Source: Rhynchopus sp. YZ270_cl-10
Lineage: Eukaryota; Euglenozoa; Diplonemea; Diplonemida; Diplonemidae
NCBI GenBank assembly: GCA_964035575.1
Contig: OZ037847.1
Span: 1,324,001-1,388,000 of the forward strand
Direction of reading: 5' to 3'
DNA: 64,000 nt
Shown here: in pieces, positions 32,930-44,139 of the stretch
Layout of the letters: every line of letters starts with the position of its first letter
How positions within the stretch are numbered: the stretch's first letter is position 1
Made by a program: the position numbers and the translations under genes
The notes under the pieces: model-generated
What the model saw: the letters and a program-made list of their open reading frames with translations, nothing else
Database searches by the model: none
Told to the model about the DNA's origin: nothing

Positions 32930-35058
32930 ATGACATGGCGAAGAGTTGCACCAGTGGACATGACGTCTGCACTGAAATACTTTGGCACAGCAAGGGTAGT
33001 GCACACACCTTTGGCAAACGCTGTAAGCTGCTTTGTTGCAGAACGGTCCGCACCTTACCAGGACGTGAGCACACTGGTCAACGTTTTGGGGGACATGCAG
33101 AGCAGTTCTTCGAACTTCCACCTCGACGAGAAAGTGTCAATGGTGGCAATACCAACACTCCTGACACATGCCACAAAACGCCATCCACAGTCGCACACCG
33201 ATGTCGTCCGATTCTTAGAAGGGGCAAGCAAGCTGAAGGATCATACCGGACATAACTGGTCAGATGTGTTTCGCCACCACGAATCCACACTTCTTCGGGA
33301 ACGCTTTCTTCTTGAGTGCATGACCCGCGCCGAACTTGCGGATCTCACCCGCGCCTTCTCTTCCACACAAAACCTTACCCCAAAACTCCTTACCGCCATC
33401 ATCGATGAATACTGCAAAAAGAAGAACAAAACGGCATCTGTTACGGCCGAGGTGCGTTCTTCTGTTCCGTGCATTGCCATCCTTCTGAACAGAGCGGTGC
33501 ACATGAATCAAGAAAAATTGGTCGAACGGCTGTTCCGCATATTCAAAGCAGCATCTACGAGGAAATATAAGCACACTACATTGCTTGCCATTCTTCACGC
33601 CATGACTCTCATAAAGGACGCAGAGCTGGGTGAAAGGGTTGTTCTCCGTATCACTGACATACTAGAAGGGCCTCTCACCTTACGAGAGAGCAGTTATTTA
33701 TTTGCAAAGCTATCTATAGTGATGCCGGGACATGCTGTACAACTTCGGCTTCTTGATGTCATAAGGAAAAAGCTTGCGATCCCGCAACGGGTAAAGCCGC
33801 TTCTTATTGAAGTGTTCTTAGAGAAGAAAGGGGTGCAGGGTATAGCTGAGTGGAGGTTTGGTCCGAAGGGAGGTGCACCTCCACCTACACCGATAGCACC
33901 TAGAACACCCGACGTACCAGATCCTACTGCGCTGTTGGAGGATGCGTTGCAAAAGCACAGTGCACATGACATAGCGGACCTGACGGTGCTTGCAGAAGGT
34001 TTGCAAAACGGAACAACCGGTTTTGACCGAAAAGATATGGCAGATGTCGTAGAGTATCTGTTAGTCTCCTGCTTTGCCATTTCCCTAGCAGAAACCCTTC
34101 CCTCAGAAACCCTTGAAAAGGTCCTAAAAATATCAGCAACCTGCGCAAAGTTGGGTTTCAGACTTCCGCCGCTTCTCTTCCAATTGGTTGAAATTGTTAA
34201 ATCCGGGAGGGATGTCTCGATTGAGTGTCTAAAGGTGTTGAGTCTTTCCGATACTCCGGTCATTGAATTGTTTGAACCGTTGTGTGAAGAATTGGAGGTA
34301 AAGGGGGGGTCTGAGGCTTCAGTTGTTTTGCATGTTTTGTTGCATCTGCAGAGGTTGGAACGGAAAGGTGTGTGTGTAGCGGGATGTGTTGCCAAGGTGA
34401 CTGCTGCCCTTCGTGCAAGCCTGCCACGTATTGTCCCGCGGATCGGTGCAGAGCTGCAGGGGAATAGCCTCAACGCAAATGCTTCGTTTCTGCTCCTCGC
34501 ATCGAAGGTCGCACAGCGCTGTACCGACCCAACCACATCGGACCTCTGCACCCAGCTGGCAGAGGCGGTGGGAAAGCGGGTTGCAAAGGACGAAGGCAGA
34601 TCATCACGGAATGCATATCTTCAACCTGCGTTTGTTGAAAATGTTTGTAAGGTATGCTCCCCCTTTTTCAAAAAAAAATTGATTACGATACCTTCGGATC
34701 CAACATGATCCCCACAACTGGGTGCAATAATTTAGCAACAAACAAAAATGGGAAAAAAAAGAACCAATCGAGATCAGTTCCCAGGGCTAGTCTGAAAAGG
34801 CCAAGAAGCGCACCCACACTACCTCGGTAGAGCGAAAGAGAACAGGACTGGTACCAAAGTAAAACAAAAATAATAAACCTCCCATAACAGGCGTTGCAGA
34901 AGCACGGCATCGACAACAGCCTTTGGTTGAAAAGACGCAGCCCACAGACAGAGCTTCAATGGGTCGCCAAGCAGAGCAAGGAAGATGACTTCCGAGACGT
35001 CCAACGCACCCTCAAGGAACGGCGCACACTGCAGGAGGTGATGGTGCGTGGGGTGTGA
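32930..35058 (+). CDS. Large alpha-helical protein, possibly mitochondrial
   Basis: Exons 32930-34651 and 34891-35058 (phase 0), 629 residues. The frame is open upstream to 32702, but that part is Pro/Lys/His low-complexity and probably untranslated; I start at MTWRRVAPVD. Most of the chain is predicted helical by eye: repeated 30-40-residue units rich in Leu, Ala, Glu and Lys with alternating hydrophobics, like helical-repeat organelle RNA-binding proteins. The N-terminus is basic with no early acidic cluster, compatible with a mitochondrial presequence (inference). A Pro-rich break with PRTPDVPDPT lies around residue 330. Exon 2 adds a short charged tail. I do not recognise the family. A truncated recent duplicate is at 29084-29866. 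Confidence 0.75.
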
Positions 35059-35342
35059 TGGTGCGCAACACACACACACACGGAGGTGCGGTGCTCGCTG
35101 CAGGGAAGGAGGGGTTCTTTACACAGGGAATCGGTCCCCCCCCCCCCCCCCTCCGCTCTCCTTCCCCCCTCTCCCCCCTAACTTCCAAAGAAACAAAAAA
35201 AACCCCCCCGAGAAAGTGTTACTGCACCCAACTCTCGACAGAAACGTTTCCCGAAACCAAAAACAAAGTGCCCCCATCCTTCTACCCCCATTGTTTTTCT
35301 CTTTTTTTTTGTTCTGTTAACAATTCACTACCCATTGTACAG
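35059..35342 (+). other. Spacer with acceptor for the next gene
   Basis: Contains C runs and a CACACACACA stretch. CCATTGTACAG ending at 35342 is the likely trans-splice acceptor, 17 nt before the ATG at 35360. Confidence 0.55.
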
Positions 35343-35359
35343 CACCCTGCATTCGAAAA

Positions 35360-37168
35360 ATGGATGTTGGTGAGGACTTCGTTGTCGTGACTGACGACGG
35401 TGGACGGTACAGTGGTGCGCAGGAGGTGGTCACTGCAGCGTCGTGGGCAGAGCTGCTGCAATATGATGCTGGCAAAAGTGACGATCATGAGTGCACATGG
35501 TGGCGTGGGACTGAGTCAGAGATACGAGACAACGTAGCGCGCACAGCTCGTTCACAACGTGCCAACGAGCATGCCGCCCTGGCCTACGCTATGCACCAAC
35601 ACGAGCGAGAGGAAGAACTCTTTGCGTCCGACCAGTCGTCAGAGCCAGAGTCGCAAGCAAGCGACCACTCCAGCGACGACGCACCGTTCAGTACAAAGCG
35701 ACGTAGGTTGAAGCTGAAACCGTCCGCATCTGAAACCGTGCAAGGCACCCCTGCCTCTGGTGAGGACTACAACGCGTCGATCGCACTGCTGCAGGAAACA
35801 GGCACCGTGCTCTCTAATGCGATCTACAGGAAGCGCAGCGGGCACTACATCGCACCCGAGCAGAGCGGTGGCAGGGTGAGACACAGCCTGAGCCACAAGG
35901 CCTTCCACAATGCGTCCTCGCATGCGCCGAGCCAGTTCATCTCGCTGTTGTGCGTCAAGGCGGAGGATGCAGGGCGTCTCTGCCTGGAAGAAGATGACGA
36001 CACCCTCACGATCCGTGTCAACGACGCCGTCGATGACGCGCCTGCCCTCGCAGATGTGTACTCGGGGCCGCACATCTCCTCCATCAACGCTGCCGAAGAA
36101 GTGCATGCAAAAGGGCGTGCCCTGCTCTGGACTGCGCTAGGCTCAATCGTGGCACGACAAAACTCAAACCTCGACTTCTCCACAAACATCCGTCTCCGCC
36201 TCAGATTAGGCTCCAAAGTGATCCGAAGCCACTCACGTCTCGCACACAACCTGCGCCGGTCGTGCATCTCCCACAACGGTGTCGACACGCAAACTTCGGA
36301 CACCGTCTGCGAGGTGATCAACCGCCACGGTACGCAGGACACACAGTTCAACGACTTCATTGAGAAGCCGGAGTTTGACCGCATTGAGCATTCGCTGCTG
36401 TCTCTGCAGAACACACTGCTGAAGCATGTTCGGTCCGAGGCATTTCAGTTTCATGTGTTTTTTGGGCGGGAGCGGTTTAGGGTGACTTGTGTACAGCCTC
36501 AGGATTCATTGGTTGTCACGAAGGTGAAGAACAACTCTAATAAATACGTTTCCGTTGATGTGCTGCACCCACATGGACACGACTACCGGTACGACGTGCG
36601 CACGACGGACAACGTGCCGCAGCAGTCTGAGACCTTTGAGCACCTGGCCTCTGTGTTGGGCTGCTTTGGATATGAAGCGTCTGGGCTGACCATGCTGAAG
36701 ACGCCGCCGTTCTCGAGCGAACGGATTGGCTTCAGTACACTGCGCTACAAACGGAAACAGCAGTTCCACGTTCCTGGGTGCGGCCTTGGCGCGAGCGAGG
36801 GCGCCACGAAGGTGTCGCTGTCGCGCACACTGCAGATCGGCTTCCGCGTGCGTGACGTCTCGATGCTGTCGCTTGGCTTCGTCACCTTCGACACCTGCAA
36901 CGAGCGCCACGAGGTCGGTGCACAGCTGCTCTCAACCAAAGCCCTATTCGACCGCTTCAAACGCGGCCAGGTCGAACTCAGCAGCAACATCTCTGCCACC
37001 GTCATGAACGACTGTCGCCACCTCTTCCCCCACGCATTGGCCGCCCTGTCGCAGATCTCAGTCATGGAGGCAACCAGGATAGACACACTGCAACGTCAAA
37101 CGCAAGCCCCGATCACGGTATCAGCGCAGAACCGAGAGGAGATGGAGGACGACAGCGACGAGGTTTAA
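35360..37168 (+). CDS. Hypothetical protein, 602 residues, probably nuclear
   Basis: Single exon. The N-terminal 130 residues are acidic and Ser-rich and include a basic KRRRLKLKP cluster near residue 114, a plausible nuclear localisation signal. The middle and C-terminal parts look folded (mixed hydrophobics, many His and Arg) and the end is acidic (EEMEDDSDEV). No signal peptide, membrane segment or catalytic motif seen. The GC content and codon use resemble the neighbouring genes, supporting a real gene. I do not recognise a family; a chromatin or transcription factor subunit is possible but unproven. Confidence 0.75.
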   Translation: MDVGEDFVVVTDDGGRYSGAQEVVTAASWAELLQYDAGKSDDHECTWWRGTESEIRDNVARTARSQRANEHAALAYAMHQHEREEELFASDQSSEPESQASDHSSDDAPFSTKRRRLKLKPSASETVQGTPASGEDYNASIALLQETGTVLSNAIYRKRSGHYIAPEQSGGRVRHSLSHKAFHNASSHAPSQFISLLCVKAEDAGRLCLEEDDDTLTIRVNDAVDDAPALADVYSGPHISSINAAEEVHAKGRALLWTALGSIVARQNSNLDFSTNIRLRLRLGSKVIRSHSRLAHNLRRSCISHNGVDTQTSDTVCEVINRHGTQDTQFNDFIEKPEFDRIEHSLLSLQNTLLKHVRSEAFQFHVFFGRERFRVTCVQPQDSLVVTKVKNNSNKYVSVDVLHPHGHDYRYDVRTTDNVPQQSETFEHLASVLGCFGYEASGLTMLKTPPFSSERIGFSTLRYKRKQQFHVPGCGLGASEGATKVSLSRTLQIGFRVRDVSMLSLGFVTFDTCNERHEVGAQLLSTKALFDRFKRGQVELSSNISATVMNDCRHLFPHALAALSQISVMEATRIDTLQRQTQAPITVSAQNREEMEDDSDEV

Positions 37169-37419
37169 CCAGAGTAATCGGACCGAGGAAACATTTTTTT
37201 GGGGGGTTTTTGGGGTTTTTTTATTTACCCATGCTATGAAGGGTGTTTGCACTCGGAGCACCAACAGTCATGCTAGACCCTGCTCTACCACAGAGTGAGG
37301 CCCACTGTCGGTACAGCATGGGACGCCAAGAGAGATGTCGTTTCCCCTACTGCTTTCATCGTACGTGGGTCAGTCGGATACCCGCATCAACAACTACCAT
37401 TTTCCCCTCCCCTTTTTTT

Positions 37420-37441
37420 GTCCACACCCCAACCCCCGCAG
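37420..37441 (+). promoter_or_regulatory. Putative trans-splice acceptor
   Basis: CCACACCCCAACCCCCGCAG ends at 37441, 42 nt before the ATG at 37484. The preceding spacer 37169-37419 has no gene. Confidence 0.55.
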
Positions 37442-37483
37442 CACCACCTCACCACGTGCGAAGGTCGGGGTATCGAGGGCAAC

Positions 37484-38700
37484 ATGTATCAGGAGGAGGT
37501 AATAACACTACCGCAACCACCAACAAGAGAGGAGAGGGTCAGAAAATGGTTGGCCGAGAAAAGACTGGTTCAGGTCACTCCGAACATTGTTGCAGTGGTG
37601 TCTGCGTGCCTGGCTGTATCGGCGTTGAGCGAGGTGGACGGCTTTGAAATCCCAGACACCACTGCCCCGGTACCTGCCGTCGAACTAACATGCGAAGGAG
37701 GAAGAAAACGAACCCATGCAGAAATGGAGCAAAAACAGACGGTTCAAGAAGGTGACCCCTGGGAAAGATTTCGAACGTACGTCTACTGACGAGGTTGGTG
37801 CATTACTAAGCGATTCACATTCTAGCCCCGCAAAGGTTTGGTTTGGTCTCTTTGCCCAACGCCTTTGCGAAAGTCTCTCAATGGGGTGCCCAGGGGTGGT
37901 GTGTTTAGGATATGTCGCAATGAGGACATCCTTGCCCTGCGGAGAAAAAAATAGGAACCCCCATTGGAGGTGTGTGTGACAAGACAGCATTTTATCAAGT
38001 TTTGTACTCAATGCTGCCCGATATTCATTTTAAAGTAAAAATGGGAATAAGTAGACCCCCTCCAGATTTCACCTTTTTTTTTGTACCATCACCCCCCCCC
38101 CCATATAGTACACCTATTTCACGCCAGGTTATGACACATCCGCCTTGTCTCTCTTCTCATGTTTTACACCTGGAAAGTCCTGAACCGGAGGAAGACCGTA
38201 GCTACGTGTCTGAGTCGTTTCAGCGCATTCGGGACTGGCTTGCGGCAGTGGTGCAGCCCGCACCCCAGGTCGAGGCTGTGCCTGTAAGGAAGCGGAAAGG
38301 GGGTCTCTCTGCTCAGCAGCTTGCCAGCCTGGCAAAGGAGAGTGGGAGGGCCCTGCTGACCATGTCTCAGGAGACACCGTCGCTGCCCCGGGGGCTGTTC
38401 CCCATGGGAGCAAAGCGCAGGAAGACAGAGCCCTTGCTGGCCGCAACACGTGCCGCGCAGTTCACACCACGTGCCGCCCCGTCTCCCTTCCTCCAGACCG
38501 AAACGCCTCCACCACTCCTCACAGTCCGTCGCGACCTGCAGCCAAAGCCGCGTAAGGTAACACCACTCCCATGTGAGTGGGTGCCGTCTCCAGACCCAGA
38601 AATAGATCTCTTCGCGGACATCCGTGCCGGCGACAGAGGAGGGTGTTCTCATGAAATGGTGTGCCCAGAGGTGGACCTCTGGGCTGACATGTCTCCTTAG
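37484..38700 (+). CDS. Hypothetical protein, two exons
   Basis: Best model: 37484-37776 and 38178-38700, joined in phase 2, giving 271 residues. Exon 1 encodes an Arg/Glu-rich start, a Val/Ala-rich stretch (about 25-45) and a basic KRTHAEMEQKQ segment. Exon 2 continues with PEPEEDRSYVSESFQRIRDW, then a Pro-rich basic region and a C-terminus where a short acidic motif repeats: PEIDLFADI and PEVDLWADM. The repeat may be a docking motif (inference). The acceptor of exon 2 is uncertain: GCCAG at 38127 would also keep the second frame open with a different donor (37781). Family not recognised. Confidence 0.6.
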
Positions 38701-39036
38701 GTACTTTTACTTCTTGTTCTTAATTTCTCGCGACTAATAGAAGAAAAAAAAAGGTGGGGGGTAACAGTTTTTGTCGTATTTTGTACTCCCACTCTGTCGC
38801 TTCGCACCCCATCCAACGAAACACGAGAGCATCCTTCGTCTGTGCTACGAAACAAATTAGCGTTTTTACATCCTAAAAAACGGGTACACTAAAAACGGAA
38901 TATTTGTGCACCCTTTCTGACGATCCTCCCTTCATAGCACACCTCTGTACTGTACCCATATCCCCACCCACTGTTGACAAGCCCCCCTCTCTCTGCCATG
39001 ATTCCTTTTAGCCTTTTGCCTCCTCGCTTTACTCAG
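38701..39036 (+). other. Spacer with acceptor
   Basis: No gene seen. The pyrimidine-rich stretch ends GCTTTACTCAG at 39036, 26 nt before the ATG at 39063. Confidence 0.5.
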
Positions 39037-39062
39037 TACGCAGATGTGTTGGCCACACGGAT

Positions 39063-41021
39063 ATGCACTCGACGATGAGGAGGCTGTGTGCCGGGCAGGC
39101 GGATCTGTTCGTCTCTGGCGCGCTTGCAAACGTTGTTGATTCGCGCACGCATTGGAGCAGGGCCACGAAGGCCTTTCAGGCGTCCGCAACACGCAACGAC
39201 GACACTCTGGACGAGCTGCCAGCAAATCCGTCACAGCCTACTGCCAACACAGAGGCACGCAACTCAGACATCGATCTTCCCGAGGTCGTCTCCGAATGGA
39301 CCAGGACCAATATCAAGACCAAGACTAAGACCCCCCTCGAGTCTCCCGAAAGGGCAGAAGGTCCACAGGTGGAGCCCATTGCAACGGAGGACGCGTGTCC
39401 GACCCCATTCCGCGAGGTGCGTGTGTCAGGGTCTGGCGCCATGGAGCGTACCATACGTGTGGAGGAGGCTGTCATGGCGCGCGTCTATAAACGCGAAATG
39501 AAATATGGTATGCAGGGCGTTCGCCCCGGGGCGAAAAATATTTTTTTTCGTTAAAAAAATCTTTTCCTGAAAAAATGACATTTTATTTCGCCCCAGGGCT
39601 TCGCCCCACCGGGGCGAAACCCTGTATAAATAAATAAATAAAAAAAAAAAAAGGGGAAAAAAAAAAAAAAAAAAGAGAGAGAGATTTCTCCCCACCACCC
39701 TGTAGACCCCCCCGGAGGGGGGGTCGCAGAGGGGTGTCCACTGTACTCAAAATCATCCGCAAACCCGCCTGCCGTGAGAGGAAGTTTCCCCAGCACTCCC
39801 GCTCCTCAATCCTGCAGTCTGCTGAAGGTGCCCCGTACCCCCTGTTATAGAAGGTGTCACTGCTCGTGTCAACTCTATCTTCAACGGCAGAGAGACGTTT
39901 TAGTTTATTGAAAATAATCAAACTAAGGATGAAGTCTCATATGACAGATGCCTCTCTCTTGTGCATCTGTTTGATTAAACAGCACAAAGAGACCCTCAGT
40001 GAGGGGGGGATTGATGAAATTCTCCATCGTTTTGCTGGTTTTAGTATCAGGAAAGTTCAGCTGTAATAGCACTTGTGCTGGGGAAGGGATCACGCGCAAA
40101 TCGCAATTTTTTTTGACCACTCAGTACCAGGGATTCACCCCCCACGAACTAGCTTCTCTCCGGCGGGAAAATTTTTTTTTGACCTATTTTAAGCACTAGT
40201 AAAAAAGCAAAAATTTCGGATTTTTTGGCATTTCGCCACGATCAGGAAAAAACGATGGCGATAGCGAACGCCCTGATGGTATGTTCAAAAAAAAAAAAAA
40301 TCTGTTAGTCAACTGCCACTGCCACAGGGGTTAAGAAGTATTGCACGCATCTGTTGACGCACTTATTGCGGTCTGAGAAGTTTGCTCAGAAGAAAGAGGT
40401 ATATACTCATACCACCACCTACCACCTACCACTCTACCACAGAAAAGGCGTCATCTTGTCTCCACCCGGTTTGCCCTGGACGAACGCAGCCGAGAAGACG
40501 TGCTTAAGACAGTGGAGCACTTTATTCCTGCTGGGTGGACGGTTGTCTGCACGCACTCCACCCTCGCGTTTGAGAGCGTTCGTGGACACCACGCTGCTCT
40601 GCGGATGAGAAATGCACAGAAGAAGACAGTCAGTGAAACGGACAGCACGGACATGCGGATAGTAGAGATAGGATGGTGCGGGGACGCGCTGGCCGTTCTT
40701 GTGGAGGGGTGGTGGCGGGAGGATGGGCAGCAGGCACACATTACCATTGCCATTCCTGCTGGGGGCATGCCTGGCAATTCACTGATCATCACCAACTGGT
40801 TTCAGGCCTCCCAAGCCATGAAGGCGGTACGCATCTCAGGGCAGCTCACCTCCGTAATACAAAATGCACATTCTCTGCAGCTCAGTGTGTTTCGAGGGAA
40901 GAAGAAACACCGTCGCCGCCAAGTCAGCCTCCGTGGTACCCGTCAGTGGAGAGGCCGTTGGCATTCCGCCACCACCAAAAAGTCTGCCATTATAAAAAAG
41001 AAACGGATCACAGACATGTGA
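39063..41021 (+). CDS. Hypothetical basic protein, four exons
   Basis: Exons 39063-39507, 40246-40278, 40328-40398 and 40443-41021 join in consistent phases (1, 1, 0) to 375 residues. The N-terminal half is polar and probably disordered. The C-terminal half looks folded (KTVEHFIPAGWTVVCTHSTL, then VEIGWCGDALAVLVEGWW) and ends in a very basic tail (KKKHRRRQVSLRGTRQW). The 738-nt intron 1 starts beside a GC-rich inverted-repeat element at 39513 and contains A and T runs. Family not recognised. Exon 2 has only 33 nt, but its frame is fixed by both neighbours. Confidence 0.7.
39513..39624. mobile_element. Short GC-rich TIR element abutting a splice donor
   Basis: Starts CAGGGCGTTCGCCCCGG and ends with a near complement (CCGGGGCGAAACCCTG in reverse sense), 112 bp, six nucleotides inside the GTATGC donor of intron 1. 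CAGGG ends resemble the hAT-like elements of this window, but the 8-nt flanks are not identical. Confidence 0.5.
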
Positions 41022-41548
41022 GAGAGAGAAGGGAGGGTCGACAAAACAAAAGGTCTTCTTGGTCCAGGGTGATCCCATCGTGCCATAAGAATTGTTTCCC
41101 CCTGAACGTAACAAGAGGAAGCGAATTTCCTCCAGGCGATACATTGTACCCTGGAAAAAAAAAAGAGGCAGGATTTTTTTTAGATTATGATGTAGGGGTC
41201 TGGGGGAGCTGTGGCAGGTTTTACTGGCTCCATCTGTCAGTGTTTAATGTGGGTATAGTGTGCTTAGCGACTGCATTTCTCTCTCATCAAGGCATAGTTG
41301 GGGAAGTACCACTCGAATACGGTTCATGCACATTTCATGCCCGGGTGCAACGGCCGTGCCGAATCAGGGTGAATCACGTCTACACCCTGCACCGCACTTC
41401 TGTCTCGTGCGCCGTGAAAACCTTGTAAGGTACTACCACCTTTTTATGGTTTTGGCCCTGTCCAGACCCGCAAAGGAGATTTTCGTGTACGAAGGGGGAC
41501 AGAATATCGACCCCCGCATTTGACAACCCCCCCATCATACCCTTTCAG
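41022..41548 (+). other. Spacer with acceptor
   Basis: An open frame runs through part of it (to 41428) but has no conserved features. ACCCTTTCAG ending at 41548 is the likely acceptor for the gene at 41649; the spacer may contain the 3' UTR of the previous gene. Confidence 0.45.
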
Positions 41549-41648
41549 AACGGGCTCTACACCCCCTTCTTCGTAGCCCCACACACCCTCCTCCTCCTCT
41601 CCCCACACACTACTCTTTTTTTTTTTTAACTGCGTTTTTTTTCCTAAA

Positions 41649-42941
41649 ATGGGGGCAAAACATGGCACCCAAAAGGGCGTTGTGTCCTCCGACAAAAAAT
41701 CGTTGTGGGAGGTGATTGCGGAGCGAGGGGGGAAGGGTGGGGTGCAGAAGAGCTATGCGGTTTTTATTGCTGAGGAGCACAAGATGCTGCGGTGCGCGCC
41801 GAAGAACGGGACACCCTACATTCCTGGCTGCCAGATCATGCAGGGGTCTGTTGTGGAGCTGTTACCTGTTGGAGGAACCGAAAAGTACGCTGCCGTTAAG
41901 ATCCACGGCATGCAAGGTTACATGAGACGCAAGCACCTCGTCCCTGTTGCTACCTACACCCAAACTGCGGCAGCACAACATCGCAGGGCGGTTCTTATGT
42001 TCTGGCTCCTCAACAAACGCCTGCAGGTCCCCCCAGCTGCGTGCGTATCTGTTATTTCCAACATCTACTGGGAGATGATTCCCTACTGGCTTCTCCCTGG
42101 GCAAGGTGAAACCTCGCAGGATATCTGCTGCAGCAAGCTGGTGTACAGCCATAAAAGGTCGACCCAGAATGTCTCATCAAACCGCCGCAAGGATTTGGCG
42201 AAGTACCTTACCGCCTGGAAGGTTTCCTTTAGTAAGAGATACGGAAGGGGGCCGCATGCATTGGATGTATGGACAGATGCCACCGTCGCCTCGATGTACG
42301 AAGAATACGAAAGCATTGAGAAGTCGAGGCAAAAGGGGCGGGATTCATTGTCGTCGGATGAACAAAAACGGAGGAGGGTGCTTTGCAGGCAGCTGAAGCA
42401 GTGGATGGGGCAGTACCAGGAGGAGCACAAAAGGATTCCGTCGAAGAAACGGCTTCTTGCGGAGCCTGAGGTGAGCGAACTCTACAAGGAATACCTCTCG
42501 TTGACAGGAAAGCCGGACCCAACCATTTCCCCAAACTACCACAACCCCTATGTCGAGAACACTGCCGCTGAGGTGCGTGACGAAACACCGCTTCCTCCAC
42601 AGACCATGTCAATGTCAAGCCACGCGCAACGCAGTCCCAGAGCAGGCTACGACGTACACGAGAGCGAGCACGCAGAGAAGTCATTGTCCTCCGTCTGTGT
42701 CTCGCCTTCCCCAGAAAGGGTGCTCTCCTCGCCTGCAGGGGATGACGAAGTTATCACCATGGGGGTAAACATCAACATCTACGACTCCGGTGACGAAGAA
42801 GGCAACGAGGAAGAGCCCAGCCCCCACAGCAACCGCCTCCTTTCATCCTCTCTCGGCTCCACCGCGGCAGCGCGGGCCTGTGTGAAAGGGTTACGTATCA
42901 AAGAGGAACGCACCGTACTGCCGAAATTCGCATCACATTAA
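41649..42941 (+). CDS. Protein with SH3-like domain and two FAM13-like segments
   Basis: Single exon, 430 residues. Residues 45-100 resemble a bacterial-type SH3 domain (APKNGTPYIPG, VVELLPVGG, KIHGMQGYMRRKHL). Residues 183-225 and 241-286 are two related helical units: LAKYLTAWKVSFSKRYGRGP ending YEEYESI, and LCRQLKQWMGQYQEEHKRIP ending YKEYLSL. The layout of a helix, Gly-Arg or Arg-Ile-Pro turn and Tyr-x2-Tyr end recalls the repeat of FAM13 proteins (recognised by eye). The last 140 residues are Ser/Pro-rich and acidic, probably disordered. No membrane segment. Possibly an adaptor; function unknown. The first in-frame ATG is used. Confidence 0.75.
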   Translation: MGAKHGTQKGVVSSDKKSLWEVIAERGGKGGVQKSYAVFIAEEHKMLRCAPKNGTPYIPGCQIMQGSVVELLPVGGTEKYAAVKIHGMQGYMRRKHLVPVATYTQTAAAQHRRAVLMFWLLNKRLQVPPAACVSVISNIYWEMIPYWLLPGQGETSQDICCSKLVYSHKRSTQNVSSNRRKDLAKYLTAWKVSFSKRYGRGPHALDVWTDATVASMYEEYESIEKSRQKGRDSLSSDEQKRRRVLCRQLKQWMGQYQEEHKRIPSKKRLLAEPEVSELYKEYLSLTGKPDPTISPNYHNPYVENTAAEVRDETPLPPQTMSMSSHAQRSPRAGYDVHESEHAEKSLSSVCVSPSPERVLSSPAGDDEVITMGVNINIYDSGDEEGNEEEPSPHSNRLLSSSLGSTAAARACVKGLRIKEERTVLPKFASH

Positions 42942-43187
42942 AAAAAATCCATAAGATGACGCGTGTGTTAACTATAAGGTGGCTGATCGTTGTCACATTA
43001 TCAAAAAAAAAGGGGGGGAGGGGAGGAGGAGAGAAAGGGGGGGAGAGTGCATTTTAAGATCCGTTTCGTATCAGTTTTGGTTTTATTGCAAAAAAAAAAA
43101 AGAACAGAAAAAAAACCAGTGACTCCGCTAGGTACTAAAGTTCTGTTGATTGTCAACAGAACTTTTTGAAAATGGGAAAAAAAAAAA

Positions 43188-43349
43188 GAAGGATTATATT
43201 TTGTGCAACCAAATATCAGCCTTTTTGTTTTCGGCTAGCCAACTCTGCAACCGATTCAGAAATCATGAGAGATGATTTCTGCAACCGATTCCAAAATCAT
43301 GCGATATGATTTCTGATGTTATGCAAACGTGACCATGACATTAAAATTT
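43188..43349. repeat. 162-bp duplicated block, copy 1
   Basis: Matches 47480-47641 apparently without differences. Contains the hairpins AGAAATCAT/ATGATTTCT with loop GAGAG and AAATCAT/ATGATTT with loop GCGAT. Confidence 0.85.
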
Positions 43350-43693
43350 CTACAATTAGGAAATCATCGGTATGGTTTTCAAGGTTGTGTAAATCGCGAA
43401 CGTGACACTAAAGAATCTCTGTTCACTTGATCTCTTAACGATGCTACGACTTGACGGTAGCTCGCTTCTTGAACTCTGATTCTACTTATTGTGTCCATAC
43501 GGTTTTGCCCTAGGTGGTAGAGACTAGCCAACCCCCCCCTCTCCCCTCCCATCTCCCTCAGAGAAAAAGAAAGCCTCCCCTCTTGTTTCCCGGTTGGGCT
43601 TCCCTCGCCCCGTCCTGTTCGTCCTGTTCACGCTGGTGTCTGTTTCGTCCGTCTGTTTTGTGTTATCCGCGTGCACTCTTTTGTGTGCTGAAT

Positions 43694-43722
43694 AAGCCCA
43701 CGAGGCTTGGGTTCATCTTTAG
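43694..43722 (+). repeat. Hairpin-family unit, stem AAGCC/GGCTT
   Basis: AAGCC, loop CACGA, GGCTT (43704-43708), then GGGTTCATCTTTAG. Confidence 0.6.
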
Positions 43723-43924
43723 ATAGGTACTTGTGCTTTCATCGTGCTGGCATCGTACGTGGGTCAGCGGGAGGTGTCTGCATCATTAACTTCACTTTTA
43801 GATCTTGAATTGTTTATACGTATGGCTATATACACAAGTACTCTGACCCATTCTTCTACTGCTACAAATAACCACTCTTGCACTAGGTCTGCCTGAGTGA
43901 GCATCTGGTTTAGATCACTGGATG

Positions 43925-44139
43925 ACTACTGCTACTGCTACTGCTACTGCTACTGCTACTGCTACTGCTACTGCTACTGCTACTGCTACTGCTACTGCTA
44001 CTGCTACTGCTACTGCTACTGCTACTGCTACTGCTACTGCTACTGCTACTGCTACTGCTACTGCTACTGCTACTGCTACTGCTACTGCTACTGCTACTGC
44101 TACTGCTACTGCTACTGCTACTGCTACTGCTACTGCTAC
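43925..44139. repeat. (TACTGC)n hexamer microsatellite
   Basis: About 36 uninterrupted copies over 215 nt. It opens long artificial frames on both strands. Confidence 0.95.

Larger units (their letters stand above)
42942..43920. other. Start of gene desert
   Basis: No gene. Contains a perfect 13-bp hairpin AAAGTTCTGTTGA/TCAACAGAACTTT (43137-43165), one copy of a 162-bp block (43188-43349) and an AAGCC/GGCTT hairpin-family unit at 43694. Confidence 0.6.

Noticed and set aside
33694-34551. Minus-strand frame of 285 residues
   Set aside because: Shadow of the helical gene on the other strand; Ser/Arg-rich and without features.
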